A stretch of 64,000 nucleotides of DNA from an uncultured Geobacter sp. (GCA_903915655.1 CAIWTU010000093.1:1-64000), one strand, 5' to 3'. Shown: positions 55,731 through 64,000, counted from the first letter of the stretch. The notes: generated by a model from the letters alone, not told the origin. Numbers and translations are program-made.

Positions 55731-56294
55731 TCACTCCTCAGGGAAAGCCTCATAGAAAATATCGCCCAGCGTGTCATGGAATCCCCAGCCGATATCACTC
55801 GTTGATATCACCAATCCCTCGAAGCGGTCGTAATAATCATCAATGGTCGCTTCATCAAGTGTCAGCAGCAGTTTGATGGCCTTTTCGTACATTCGCTCAA
55901 GAGCCGCAAAAAAATCTTCATCGCCGTACCCGACATCAAGAGAAAAACTGGCGCCGCACTCAACAAAGTGCACCATCAGTTCCAGCAGCCCTTTCGGATC
56001 ACACCCCGCTTTGCCATAGTCGGATATCGCTTTCTTCGCAGTGGCAATTTCGACATCGTCATTGGACATGACATCCGGAAAGAGAGCATCTTCTATGATT
56101 TTCTTGTACGGCTTGAGTGCATCGCTGCCGAGCGAAAAACGGGCATGCATGAAGTTTTTGTTCGGGGTACTGTAGGCATACAGGTCCGAGATGAGACCGA
56201 TCAGCGCAGAACGCTCAAAATCGGCAATGGCGGACTTGACATCGCTCCAGGACGGTTTCTTCTTGGGAGGTTTGGTTGATTTTCTTGCGGTCAT
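55731..56294 (-). CDS. DUF6155-type protein, unknown
   Basis: A 187-residue soluble helical protein. The motif ATAKKAISDYGKAGCDPKGL and the closing SDIGWGFHDTLGDIFYE fit DUF6155. A basic, Lys/Pro-rich N-terminus precedes it. It overlaps the upstream 112-residue gene by four bases (ATGA), which indicates coupled expression. Function is unknown. Confidence 0.65.
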   Translation of the reverse strand: MTARKSTKPPKKKPSWSDVKSAIADFERSALIGLISDLYAYSTPNKNFMHARFSLGSDALKPYKKIIEDALFPDVMSNDDVEIATAKKAISDYGKAGCDPKGLLELMVHFVECGASFSLDVGYGDEDFFAALERMYEKAIKLLLTLDEATIDDYYDRFEGLVISTSDIGWGFHDTLGDIFYEAFPEE

Positions 56295-56629
56295 AGGAAG
56301 GAAGATCCATTTCCAGAGATTTTCTTTGCCACAAACGAACTATCGTCACCATTGTGGATATAGATTTTGCCGGTCAGTGTGTCGCCGTCACAGGTAAACT
56401 CGCCGAAACCGCTGGCCGGATCGCACTCATCGTTACCGTCCCAGGAAAACCTGTAGCTGCCCGACTTGTCCTTGCGGATGTCCATATCGCCGTCAACGCA
56501 GATGAAGTGCAAATAGCCCCTGTTTCCTTTGATCTTGATGTAGCCTGGTTCGACAAGGTCGATATCTTTCTTGTCCCATTCGGACATTTCGATGATTTCA
56601 TAGGTGCCCTCGATCATACGTTCTGACAC
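56291..56629 (-). CDS. Small acidic beta-rich protein, unknown
   Basis: A 112-residue protein made mainly of short beta strands (GYIKIKGNRGYLHFICVDGD, then RFSWDGNDECDPASG). It may be a lipocalin-like or immunity-type beta barrel. I recognise no family. The start is a GTG at 56629 or the ATG at 56617. It lies 11 bases after the RhuM-Fic gene and overlaps the next gene by four bases. Confidence 0.6.
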   Translation of the reverse strand: MSERMIEGTYEIIEMSEWDKKDIDLVEPGYIKIKGNRGYLHFICVDGDMDIRKDKSGSYRFSWDGNDECDPASGFGEFTCDGDTLTGKIYIHNGDDSSFVAKKISGNGSSFL

Positions 56630-56640
56630 TCTGTTGTGCT

Positions 56641-57636
56641 TCAGTTCTTTCGGTTGATCAGGCTGACGATCACCTTGACAATGGTATCTTTCTCTTCCGG
56701 CCGGCTCTCGGCGATCAGCAGGGTCAGCGCCACCAAGGCGTTGTCGGCCAGGCGCTTACTGCCGTCCGGACGGTAGAGGATACCGTTCATGCCGAGAAAA
56801 TAGATGAACAGAGCGGCAGCGATCCGCTTGTTGCCGTCGCTGAAGGCGTGGTTCTTGACAACGAAGTAGAGGAGGTTCGCCCCCTTTTCCTCAACGCTCG
56901 GGTACAGCTCGTTACCGCCGAAAGTCTGGTAGATTGCCCCCAGGGCGCTCTTGAACCCCTGATCCTTTTCAATACCAAACAACCCGTCGAACTCGCCTTT
57001 CATCGATGCGACGATGTCAATTGCTTCATCGTAGTCAATGACGTGCAGCGCCTTGCCGGTTGTCTCCTCGATGGCCAGGGTGCCGTGGTCGTAACGATCC
57101 AGCAGGGTCAGGGCATAGGCGTAATCGCTGATGACCCGCAGCACATCCCGCCCGGTTTCGCTCACGAGTTCCTGATTTGCCAGCGTGCGAGCCAGCAACT
57201 CGACAGTCTGGCGCATCTCCAGAAGTTTGGTGCTCTCCTCCTTCAGTCGTTGCTCATTGACCGTATAGCCCTTGACGATATGGTCGCGCAAAACCCTGGT
57301 CGCCCATATACGAAATCTGGTGGCTTTTACAGAATTGACACGGTAGCCGATAGAAATAATCATATCCAGATTGTATAGAATCTGGCTTCGTTTTACTTTC
57401 CTCCCGCCCTCGATTTGAACTCTTTCCATTTTGGAAACAGTTGCGGATGCATCCAACTCACCACTCCCCAGAATATTCCGGATATGTTTTGACACAGCTG
57501 GAACATTTACGTCGAAAAGATCAGCAAGTTGTGGTTGTGTCAGCCAGACCGTCTCATGATCAAGGCGGACTTCGAGGGAAGTGGTCCCATCAGGACTCTG
57601 GTAGAGGATTACGGCGTTATCTGAACTGCTGCTCAT
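56641..57636 (-). CDS. RhuM-Fic fusion protein (virulence RhuM/Fic/DOC family)
   Basis: A 331-residue protein. The N-terminal RhuM domain (about 8-125) reads VWLTQPQLADLFDVNVPAVS and IISIGYRVNSVKATRFRIWA. A C-terminal Fic domain (about 195-330) carries HAFSDGNKR at 263-271, which matches the Fic core HPFxDGNxR, with Ala in place of Pro. Fic enzymes usually transfer AMP to protein hydroxyls. The autoinhibitory helix motif (S/T)xxxE(G/N) is not evident. It is the first of four minus-strand genes separated by -4 to 11 bases. Confidence 0.85.
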   Translation of the reverse strand: MSSSSDNAVILYQSPDGTTSLEVRLDHETVWLTQPQLADLFDVNVPAVSKHIRNILGSGELDASATVSKMERVQIEGGRKVKRSQILYNLDMIISIGYRVNSVKATRFRIWATRVLRDHIVKGYTVNEQRLKEESTKLLEMRQTVELLARTLANQELVSETGRDVLRVISDYAYALTLLDRYDHGTLAIEETTGKALHVIDYDEAIDIVASMKGEFDGLFGIEKDQGFKSALGAIYQTFGGNELYPSVEEKGANLLYFVVKNHAFSDGNKRIAAALFIYFLGMNGILYRPDGSKRLADNALVALTLLIAESRPEEKDTIVKVIVSLINRKN

Positions 57637-57827
57637 GTTTTTCCCCGATACAGCTTTTTTATCGATATTGGCAGTTGTTGAAAAAATGGAAATAACTGCC
57701 CTTTCAACAAGTCATCAGGAAATAACCGGACTTGTTTTATTCCTTACAGGCACTCGGATGACGAGCACTGATTTTTTAGAGTTTTTATTCACGCATCTCT
57801 CCCGACCGTCGAATCAGGATTATAGTA
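57637..57827. other. Intergenic stretch upstream of the RhuM-Fic unit
   Basis: About 190 A/T-rich bases with no convincing gene. It must hold the promoter of the RhuM-Fic unit and the end of the 60-residue gene; I cannot place either with confidence. Confidence 0.5.
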
Positions 57828-58010
57828 TCACGGTTTGATATAGGCGTTCAGCCCGATAGTAATCGGCTTTCCATCAACTTCAGCCGTGGTGACAGCATTG
57901 CCCCGCGTACTGGCAACCACCAATGTCTTACCTGAAGCCGATGGTGTTGGTTTCTCTAGGTCAATTTCAATGCAGAGCTTGTTGCCTTTGATTTCAACTG
58001 TCATTGCCAT
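57828..58010 (-). CDS. Small conserved beta protein (60 residues), unknown
   Basis: A 60-residue protein: IEIDLEKPTPSASGKTLVVA, then STRGNAVTTAEVDGKPITIG. I have seen similar short proteins in other genomes without a named function. A clean AGGAG precedes the ATG. Its promoter region holds a 26-base near-palindrome. It lies between the AlbA_2 and RhuM-Fic genes, on the same strand. Confidence 0.65.
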   Translation of the reverse strand: MAMTVEIKGNKLCIEIDLEKPTPSASGKTLVVASTRGNAVTTAEVDGKPITIGLNAYIKP

Positions 58011-58034
58011 CTATAGATCTCCTTTCAAACACAC

Positions 58035-58060
58035 AATAAACGCGCGATCGTGTGTTTATT
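58035..58060. promoter_or_regulatory. 26-bp near-palindrome ahead of the 60-residue gene
   Basis: aataaacgcgcgatcg followed by tgtgtttatt is self-complementary except at two mirrored pairs, centred on CGATCG. It lies between the AlbA_2 stop and the 60-residue gene's ribosome site. It is a candidate operator, or a stem in the transcript. Confidence 0.6.
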
Positions 58061-58073
58061 TTCTCGAGTGTGT

Positions 58074-59765
58074 TTAGTCGTGCGTTTTAAGCATGTAATA
58101 TGAACCCCGCCCACTGCCATGAAGCTCTATCTTGTTATCTTTAGACATCTTTTTTAGCAGATGATACGCCTGAGCAGGGGTGACCTTACACAATTCGGCA
58201 ACGTCTTCCCGTGTGATTCGTTTGTCTTTTTGTGCATCCAGTGCAGAAAGAACCATCTGGTGCTGTTGAATCTTGTCGAATCCTTTCGTCCTCACATAGC
58301 CTGAAACATCATCAAGTCGATTATAAAGAGTTGCCGCTAGGTGATAAATCCTTGCGCGTTTTTCGCCACGCGCTTCAATCAGGCCGCGTTCAAGAAGACG
58401 TTCCAGCACTCTTTTTCCATCTGAAGCCCCCTTCTGAATAACCTTGGAAACATGGTCGGAATCAATTCGTCGCTCAGCAAAGAGGGTATTCAATACTATT
58501 AATTCATCCAATACAAACGGCCTGCCAGCTTTATCCTCTTCGTAGACGAACGACGCAAATTTAAGTGACGGCTCGCCACCATTCAGGATGACACGAACTC
58601 CACTGGAATCGCTGCGCACATAATCAGGAGCCGGGCGACCATAGCGAAGTTGCCCTTCAAATATTCTGTCAACACCCCGGCCAGTCTGCTCAACCAGCCC
58701 GATTCGCTTGAACGCGGCTGCCAATCGTGGATTTCTCGGTTTTGGTTCATGGACAAGGAGATTGTCAATGGTTACCCCCTCCGGAAAGCCACCGGGGCTG
58801 GCAATGAGCATGTGGTCATGGTGCATCTGAATATACACATCATCAAGCCGCGTGTAGTCACGGTGGAGGACAGCATTGTTGACGGCTTCACGGAAGCCAC
58901 TTGGGGAATAGTCCGGTACCGGTAGCCGGAGCATACCGATGGTAATTTCCTTTTCTTCGTTGCGAGCTGCGAAGCGAGATCCGATTTCCTGAAGTGTTTT
59001 GAGCAACGGTGCCCTGAAAGCATCGTTAACCTTCACATTGGCCTGTGAGTCAAGAACCTGAAAATGAACTTGATGAGTGGGAACGACGTCGGCGATAACA
59101 TCTTCTCTGCCGAGGAGCAATAGACCTGCGACATTGGGGACAAGTTTGCCGTGGCGAGTTTCCACAAGTCGGAGTGCCTTGGCAACTTCTTCATTGGAAA
59201 GGTCCAGCAGGCTTCTATCGCCACGAAGACGGACGATCTCCTGGCGTAACCGTTCAAATTCCAGTGGGTCAAGATCAGCAAAGGTCAGCTGTTCGAGCAC
59301 CTGTGCCGAGAAGTCCAACAGTCCCAGGTCAACCCTGCGAGAGCGCTGATCTCGGGGATAGAACGGCACACTTTCCGGCTTGCCGTCCGATTTGATGGTC
59401 CGATGCAGCGCTTTCCCTGATTTTGTAGCGCACGGTTCAGGGTAGGGATCAACCTCAATGGCAATAACCTGTCCCAGATCGTGCCTGACAACAGAGATGC
59501 GGGTGTTAATGCTCGGGACGGTATTGTTGAAAATTGCCGACTGGAGTTTTGGTGGGTCAGTAACATCGCCATGCCGGTGGTGGGCTCCGGTTATTGCGCC
59601 GTCGTCCTCGACGCCGATCAGGAGAACACCGCCTTTACTGTTGGCCAGGGAAACAACCTCTTCGTAAATCTCGCGGTCCGGCATTGTGCGCCGGTCGGAT
59701 TTGAACTCCACGTCAAGCTGTTCGCCTTTGGCGACTATAGCGGTGAGTTGTTCGGATGTAATCAT
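58074..59765 (-). CDS. AlbA_2/Schlafen-type ATP-binding protein with winged helix
   Basis: A 563-residue protein. The AlbA_2 (divergent AAA-4, Schlafen-like) domain is at about 8-130 (EQLDVEFKSDRRTMPDREIY, then SLANSKGGVLLIGVEDDG). A GHKL-like ATP-binding region (about 310-400, FREAVNNAVLHRDY and PRNPRLAAAFKRIGLVEQTG) follows. The end is a winged helix (about 490-560). Such proteins are often island-borne regulators or defence components. It starts with ATG and stands 112 bases after the NucS-like gene. Confidence 0.8.
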   Translation of the reverse strand: MITSEQLTAIVAKGEQLDVEFKSDRRTMPDREIYEEVVSLANSKGGVLLIGVEDDGAITGAHHRHGDVTDPPKLQSAIFNNTVPSINTRISVVRHDLGQVIAIEVDPYPEPCATKSGKALHRTIKSDGKPESVPFYPRDQRSRRVDLGLLDFSAQVLEQLTFADLDPLEFERLRQEIVRLRGDRSLLDLSNEEVAKALRLVETRHGKLVPNVAGLLLLGREDVIADVVPTHQVHFQVLDSQANVKVNDAFRAPLLKTLQEIGSRFAARNEEKEITIGMLRLPVPDYSPSGFREAVNNAVLHRDYTRLDDVYIQMHHDHMLIASPGGFPEGVTIDNLLVHEPKPRNPRLAAAFKRIGLVEQTGRGVDRIFEGQLRYGRPAPDYVRSDSSGVRVILNGGEPSLKFASFVYEEDKAGRPFVLDELIVLNTLFAERRIDSDHVSKVIQKGASDGKRVLERLLERGLIEARGEKRARIYHLAATLYNRLDDVSGYVRTKGFDKIQQHQMVLSALDAQKDKRITREDVAELCKVTPAQAYHLLKKMSKDNKIELHGSGRGSYYMLKTHD

Positions 59766-59877
59766 ATTTCCCTCTTATGGTCATGTCCGTTCTCGATATG
59801 TCAGGACAAACACTTTGTACGCCAAGAGCTTAAAAATTCACCGGAAATGGGACTTACTGCGTATTGAGTATACTCCG
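59766..59877. other. Short gap between the NucS-like and AlbA_2 genes
   Basis: 112 bases with no gene. It probably contains the promoter of the AlbA_2 gene. No strong -35/-10 pair or terminator stands out. Confidence 0.4.
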
Positions 59878-60954
59878 TCATTCTACTCCAAACCGCTGCT
59901 TCAGCTGCTCAATGGTATGATTCCACTTGTGAGTTTTGGGACGAGCGACGGTGTTCTGGTTGCCGAAGAAGCCGACTTCTGAGACGGCCTCGTTTATCGG
60001 CTTCGTGCAAATCCATTCGACAGGCACGAAATATTCGGACTTTTCTTCGTCGTCGTTGAATTGCCGGTGATAATTGGACTGCGCGACATCCAACAGAGAC
60101 CGTTCGACTCCGTCAACAATGACCTTGAACTCACTGGCCCGAATGGCACTGCCGGTTACACGTCCCACACCGACATAGCCCTGTTGAGGAATATTCACCC
60201 ATACGCGGTCTCCCGGTGAGAGCATGAAAAGCGTCTGGCTGTACCATCTCCCTCCGCCACCACTAATGAAGCCGTGCTTCACCGCTTCCTTCCAGTCTCG
60301 ATCAGCACTCTGTCCAAACGAAACGTAATACTCCCCATTCCACTCGCCGCGTTCTCCGGCCGGGCCTGCAGTCGCTTTGCTTTCAGTCTCTACCGGATCA
60401 ATCAGCCAGGCACGGCTCAAATATTGACTGGGACCGTCTTGGAAAACCTGGAAGAAGATGACGTTGATCGCAATGTCCATCCTGTTCAGGTAATTGACAA
60501 TGCGTTCAGTGCTCAGATCCAGTGACGATGCAACAATGACTATTTGATGGGAGCCATTTAGCTGTTCCTCATCCAGAGGTAGACCGAAGCGTTGCCGGAA
60601 AATATCACCCAATGATCCACCACCGGAAAACCGATTATAGATGGACGCAATATCATCAGCCTTGAGGTCTTGCGCCCATGAGGCATAGTCCAATGCCTGG
60701 GCAACAACTTCGCGCGGAGTCATGTCGCGCTTCAGCTCAATCACGATAAGCTGACCATCCTGGTTTAACGCCAGAAGGTCGATGAAGCCACCGTGGGTGG
60801 TACGCACCTGTCGTCCGATAAGAAGCCAACGATCGGAGAGGATAGTAGGATCTTCGGTAATCATCTGCTCCAGCAAGGCTTCCTTGCCGAGAGATACTTC
60901 TGCTAAGGGTTCAGGCTTGGTTCCAACTTTCCAGATGGCGTGACGAATAGGCAT
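59878..60954 (-). CDS. NucS-like (DUF91) PD-(D/E)XK nuclease
   Basis: A 358-residue protein. Residues about 20-100 have the NucS/DUF91 nuclease pattern: Glu29, GGFIDLLAL with Asp59, and VIELKRD with Glu73 and Lys75, then QALDYASWAQDL. The C-terminal part (about 205-310) has SPGDRVWVNIPQQGYVGVG and is probably a PUA/EVE-like or SH3-type module. This form is usually found in defence islands. It follows the 791-residue gene by only 5 bases, with ggag upstream of its ATG, so the two form one unit. Confidence 0.8.
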   Translation of the reverse strand: MPIRHAIWKVGTKPEPLAEVSLGKEALLEQMITEDPTILSDRWLLIGRQVRTTHGGFIDLLALNQDGQLIVIELKRDMTPREVVAQALDYASWAQDLKADDIASIYNRFSGGGSLGDIFRQRFGLPLDEEQLNGSHQIVIVASSLDLSTERIVNYLNRMDIAINVIFFQVFQDGPSQYLSRAWLIDPVETESKATAGPAGERGEWNGEYYVSFGQSADRDWKEAVKHGFISGGGGRWYSQTLFMLSPGDRVWVNIPQQGYVGVGRVTGSAIRASEFKVIVDGVERSLLDVAQSNYHRQFNDDEEKSEYFVPVEWICTKPINEAVSEVGFFGNQNTVARPKTHKWNHTIEQLKQRFGVE

Positions 60955-60959
60955 AATGT

Positions 60960-63335
60960 TTATTTACTCCGTTTGGATTTGATCTGAATCTTATTTTGCT
61001 GTTCATCTCTCCAGCTTTGCCAGGACTGAATTCCCAAATTTATCTGTTGTGTTGCATCTGCAAGGATCGCTAAATCAGCAAAATTGAAAGAAGCGTGACT
61101 GTACGTCTTATAATAAGGAGTCTTGTCCTCCCAGCAGTTCGGGGCTCCTTGTGAGAAAAGCTCATTTCCAGTCAGAACAACAATTGGACTAAATGCATGC
61201 CCCATGAAATTTTTATTTCTTTCCTCAAAAACAAAATCGGATATCAACTGTTTCTCAGCGTCGCTGAGTTCTGCTTTTAAGGAACAGAACATCAAAATAG
61301 CACCTGGGAATGCCTCCCCAAGTGCACGCATTCTTTCAATATCTTTCGCTTCAAAGGAATTGAGACTTTTACATTCAGCATGAACTACATCAGTGCGTGA
61401 AGTTCTCCACGTTGAACGTTGATACAAACAGGAAAGATCTGCTTCCAGTTCTTTGTTGCCAGAAGAGGCCTTGTAACTGAAGAGTGGGGTGATGCCCGGA
61501 TGATGTCCACTTTCAAGAAATTTCAGAGTTAGCAATACCGTATATGCGCCTTGCGCTACTGAAAATGCATACGGCCCATGCACTCTATAGGTCCATTGAA
61601 TGTCTTTTGGCGAATTGATAGGAGGTGAAAAACTTGATAAGCAGAAACGGCAATTTAGCTTATAATCTAATTGGTTCAGCTCAAACCAATTATGCCTGGT
61701 ACAAACAGAACATTGGACTTTAGCCCCGAGTAGTAATGCGGAAGTTTCCAACAACCGGTCAAGAAAACGTTCGCCGTTCAAATACATTCCGTTTGTTTTA
61801 ACTATGCGATTGAGTCTGCCAATGATTGCTTGGCGTGGCATCCCGGTTTCAGTTTCCATCTCCTGAAGGAGTTCTATTACTCCCTTGTGGGCAAAGAATG
61901 CAATGCCCCATATACCACCAAGTTGCGTTATTATCTGTTTCGCAATGCGACCAGGAGGAGAAAGTTCAGCTTTCCATCCATGTTCTCTCAGCCACTCGAT
62001 CATGACTGATTCCGCTCGTGGTAAATCAATAAAAATCAAATCGTGAGAGTGATTTGCAAGAAAAACCGGACCGTTTTTTGAAAACCTCCAATTGAAATAT
62101 CCAGACCTACCAATTGCTGATGAAAGCTCCCTACTGGCTTCAGGAAATACTTCCGCCATCGGTTCTTTTGTTCCGTGAAAGCGAAATGAGAATTCATTCG
62201 CATACATTGGTTTGCCAGTGTACTGCGTATTAACATCAAACTTTGGGTCTTGTGATTTAAGTTCCAGTCCAGTTTGACCTTCAGCAATAGTGTTTTCAAT
62301 TTCATGTGAATGCGGAAACGATATAATCTCTTCGGTGTTTTCACGTGCCCATGCATCCCAAATGCGCGGGTACCACCATCGAAGTAGAAATCTGGGGCTG
62401 TGAGGGTTTGCTCCCTCAGGCATATCGAGAGAATCGCAAAACTGTTTAACAACGTCTTCACTTACGGTTCTTGATTTTTGTATTATTGTATGTTGAAACA
62501 TTTCAGGATTATGGCGATAGGGAAGATAGTTTTCGTCAATGACGTCCCTTGCCAGCTTGATGTTATTCTCGTTGTTAGCGGTTTGAACCGGAATAGGAAC
62601 GACATAGTATCCCGCTGCTCTGAGATTCCAGTAGTCAATAACATCCAAACAACTATTCGCATCACAAACAAAAATGGTAGGTTCTCGAAGTGGTCTTTGT
62701 AGCTGCCACGATCCAAGCCTTCTAGGATACATTTTTCCAGGCAAGAGAAGTTCTGAATAGTTCTTTATTGTACATAAGGACTGTTGGGGTGTGATGTGCT
62801 GAGGGAAGTGCTTCTTCATCAACTCTAGTGCCGATTCAGAGAGTTTCCCAAAAACGCTTGATAAAAAGAGATGATAGCCATTCTTGAATGTAGGGAATGA
62901 CAATTCAACGGGGTCCGTACGAACATATTTCAGCTCTTTATCAATAAAATCTGTAAGGACGTGCAAAAGTCCAATGCCGTAGACTGGCCCCCCTTCTGCC
63001 GAAATATCTCCAAGCAGATCTGAGACACTTACAATTTCACGATGACCTATTTTGAAGTCCCTATCGGCACATTTTCCGACTGGAACCACTAGATCTGGGT
63101 CAAATCCAGCAATGTATCCAGCAACAATATCTTCTGGTTTAGTTTTGCGGTGGAACTTGTGAGATTCCCATTTAGTAGGGGTTCGTGTATAGGCAGGGAT
63201 TATGGGATTATAGGCGCCACCCCATAAAAAGCTGTTTATTTCAATTGCTTCTTGAAGAGCAGTTCGATCAGTTGGATCAACCAGGAACGCAATTCGCAGC
63301 GGGCGAACCTTTATCGAGTATGATCCAAAAGACAT
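60960..63335 (-). CDS. 791-residue island protein with zinc ribbon and putative PD-(D/E)XK nuclease
   Basis: I do not recognise a named family. The N-terminus (about 12-110) is a Rossmann-like region, with RIAFLVDPTDRTALQEAIEI and FDPDLVVPVGKCAD. A zinc ribbon has Cys 542, 545, 562 and 565. Soon after, ELEADLS (629-635) and DVVHAECKS (649-657) give the Asp...Glu-x-Lys pattern of PD-(D/E)XK nucleases (candidates Asp633 or Asp649, Glu654, Lys656). The middle third shows no motif I can name. It lies in clearly A/T-rich DNA compared with the core. Ribosome site aaagga precedes the ATG. A sensor-effector role in defence is inferred from domains and neighbours only. Confidence 0.65.
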   Translation of the reverse strand: MSFGSYSIKVRPLRIAFLVDPTDRTALQEAIEINSFLWGGAYNPIIPAYTRTPTKWESHKFHRKTKPEDIVAGYIAGFDPDLVVPVGKCADRDFKIGHREIVSVSDLLGDISAEGGPVYGIGLLHVLTDFIDKELKYVRTDPVELSFPTFKNGYHLFLSSVFGKLSESALELMKKHFPQHITPQQSLCTIKNYSELLLPGKMYPRRLGSWQLQRPLREPTIFVCDANSCLDVIDYWNLRAAGYYVVPIPVQTANNENNIKLARDVIDENYLPYRHNPEMFQHTIIQKSRTVSEDVVKQFCDSLDMPEGANPHSPRFLLRWWYPRIWDAWARENTEEIISFPHSHEIENTIAEGQTGLELKSQDPKFDVNTQYTGKPMYANEFSFRFHGTKEPMAEVFPEASRELSSAIGRSGYFNWRFSKNGPVFLANHSHDLIFIDLPRAESVMIEWLREHGWKAELSPPGRIAKQIITQLGGIWGIAFFAHKGVIELLQEMETETGMPRQAIIGRLNRIVKTNGMYLNGERFLDRLLETSALLLGAKVQCSVCTRHNWFELNQLDYKLNCRFCLSSFSPPINSPKDIQWTYRVHGPYAFSVAQGAYTVLLTLKFLESGHHPGITPLFSYKASSGNKELEADLSCLYQRSTWRTSRTDVVHAECKSLNSFEAKDIERMRALGEAFPGAILMFCSLKAELSDAEKQLISDFVFEERNKNFMGHAFSPIVVLTGNELFSQGAPNCWEDKTPYYKTYSHASFNFADLAILADATQQINLGIQSWQSWRDEQQNKIQIKSKRSK

Positions 63336-63373
63336 AATCTGTTTCCTTTAAGATGGTTTTGTTACTTTCTTCG

Positions 63374-64000
63374 TTACAAGTTACTCAAATCCACCATCAT
63401 CTTATGACTATTAGCACTTAACCACTGCCTGGCCCGGTCCATCTCGGGGCATAAACTCTGCACCGTCAGCCAGAAGCGTTTTGAGTGATCCGGCACTTCC
63501 AGATGCACGACCTCATGGGTTACCAGATAGCGGATAACATACTCCGGGGCCATGATAAGTCGCCAGTTGAAGGAAAGATTTTGCAGAGAAGAGCAGTTTC
63601 CCCATTTTGTTCTCTGCCCCATGATGTAAACCTTGCCGGGGCTCTTACTGATTCTTTTCAGCAAAACTTCCAATAGCAGTTGGATCTTTTCCCGTGCCTG
63701 TCGGCGCAACCAGTTTTCAAGGCTGGTCGCCGGTTTTGTGGTTGAATCGATGCCACAATAAATCGTAATGCAGCCATCAGCCAGCACAACCTTGTTCGCC
63801 CGCCGAGTGCGGTTCTCTTCGATTTTGACAGGAGTGGCGATACCGTTGAAAAGAATCTCCTGCCCATTTCTTTTCAAAGGTCGCCGGACACTCTGCATCC
63901 GTTCAATCCTGTCAAGTTGCTGAAATATCCATTCCTGGCGATCTTCAAGGAATGTCTGCAGTTCCAGTGGTGACCGTTCGACAGGGTGCACGACCTCTAC
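63374..64000 (-). CDS. YgjP/DUF45-type M48 metallopeptidase-like protein, partial
   Basis: A zinc-hydrolase fold with HEVVH and a nearby third ligand His (PDHSKRFW), following the GQRTKWGNCSS motif typical of YgjP/DUF45. The gene runs off the right edge: codons upstream of a GTG at 63991 (giving VEVVHP...) continue the family's conserved strand, so the true start is outside. In many genomes this gene follows type I restriction hsdR. That gene may lie just beyond the window. The next gene is 38 bases downstream on the same strand. Confidence 0.88.
   Translation of the reverse strand, partial: VEVVHPVERSPLELQTFLEDRQEWIFQQLDRIERMQSVRRPLKRNGQEILFNGIATPVKIEENRTRRANKVVLADGCITIYCGIDSTTKPATSLENWLRRQAREKIQLLLEVLLKRISKSPGKVYIMGQRTKWGNCSSLQNLSFNWRLIMAPEYVIRYLVTHEVVHLEVPDHSKRFWLTVQSLCPEMDRARQWLSANSHKMMVDLSNL

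Overview
The window reads as the chromosome of a Geobacter-like bacterium (Desulfuromonadales). This is an inference from gene content and order: a complete dcw division and cell-wall cluster, a one-chain pyruvate:ferredoxin oxidoreductase next to recR, ybaB and dnaX, an mglB-mglA polarity pair, metalloenzyme-type radical SAM proteins, and a NIF3 protein, zinc-ribbon protein and RNase P RNA in a row. MurE carries the DNPR signature of meso-diaminopimelate ligases, so the cell wall is Gram-negative type. No 16S gene is present, so the genus is not proven.

Layout. 1-5.9 kb: the end of an IS256-type element cut into an arsenite permease gene, then a SPASM radical SAM protein, an rRNA methyltransferase, an AmiS/UreI channel behind a sigma-54 promoter, and a DUF4242 protein. 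6-10.6 kb: a palindrome filled with tandem repeats, a PhoU-like protein, a CAU tRNA, NIF3, a coiled-coil zinc-ribbon protein, rnpB, 18 copies of a 7-bp repeat, and two unknown proteins. 10.9-29.1 kb: mraZ-rsmH-ftsL-ftsI-murE-murF-mraY-murD-ftsW-murG-murC-murB-ddl-ftsQ-ftsA-ftsZ, all on the + strand, behind a strong promoter with MraZ boxes. 29.1-31.3 kb: accessory DNA with a DUF4160/DUF2442-HTH pair and a dead ISL3 transposase. 31.4-35.4 kb: a B12-binding radical SAM protein, mannose-1-phosphate guanylyltransferase and a YchF paralogue with an altered P-loop. 35.4-43.7 kb, minus strand: mglA, mglB, por, recR, ybaB, dnaX and the SRP RNA. 43.8-51.6 kb: a secreted cyclase-family protein, then a TetR regulator and a tripartite RND efflux operon that share an operator motif; a 26-codon membrane peptide heads the RND operon. 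51.8-53.7 kb: a decayed sensor gene, a DUF523-DUF1722 protein, and a fused scrap of integrase and BRO-type genes.

54-64 kb is a genomic island with almost all genes on the minus strand: a RhuM-Fic protein followed by three accessory genes, a 60-residue protein behind a palindrome, an AlbA_2 (Schlafen-like) ATP-binding protein, a NucS-like nuclease, a 791-residue protein with a zinc ribbon and a putative PD-(D/E)XK nuclease motif, and a YgjP-type metallopeptidase running off the edge. I recognise no named system for the YgjP/791-residue/NucS-like unit. It is the best candidate here for an undescribed defence system.

The core regions are ordinary and tightly packed, with many 1-4 nt overlaps. 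The unusual signals lie in the intergenic repeats, in the sigma-54 leader, at the head of the RND operon, and in the right-hand island.
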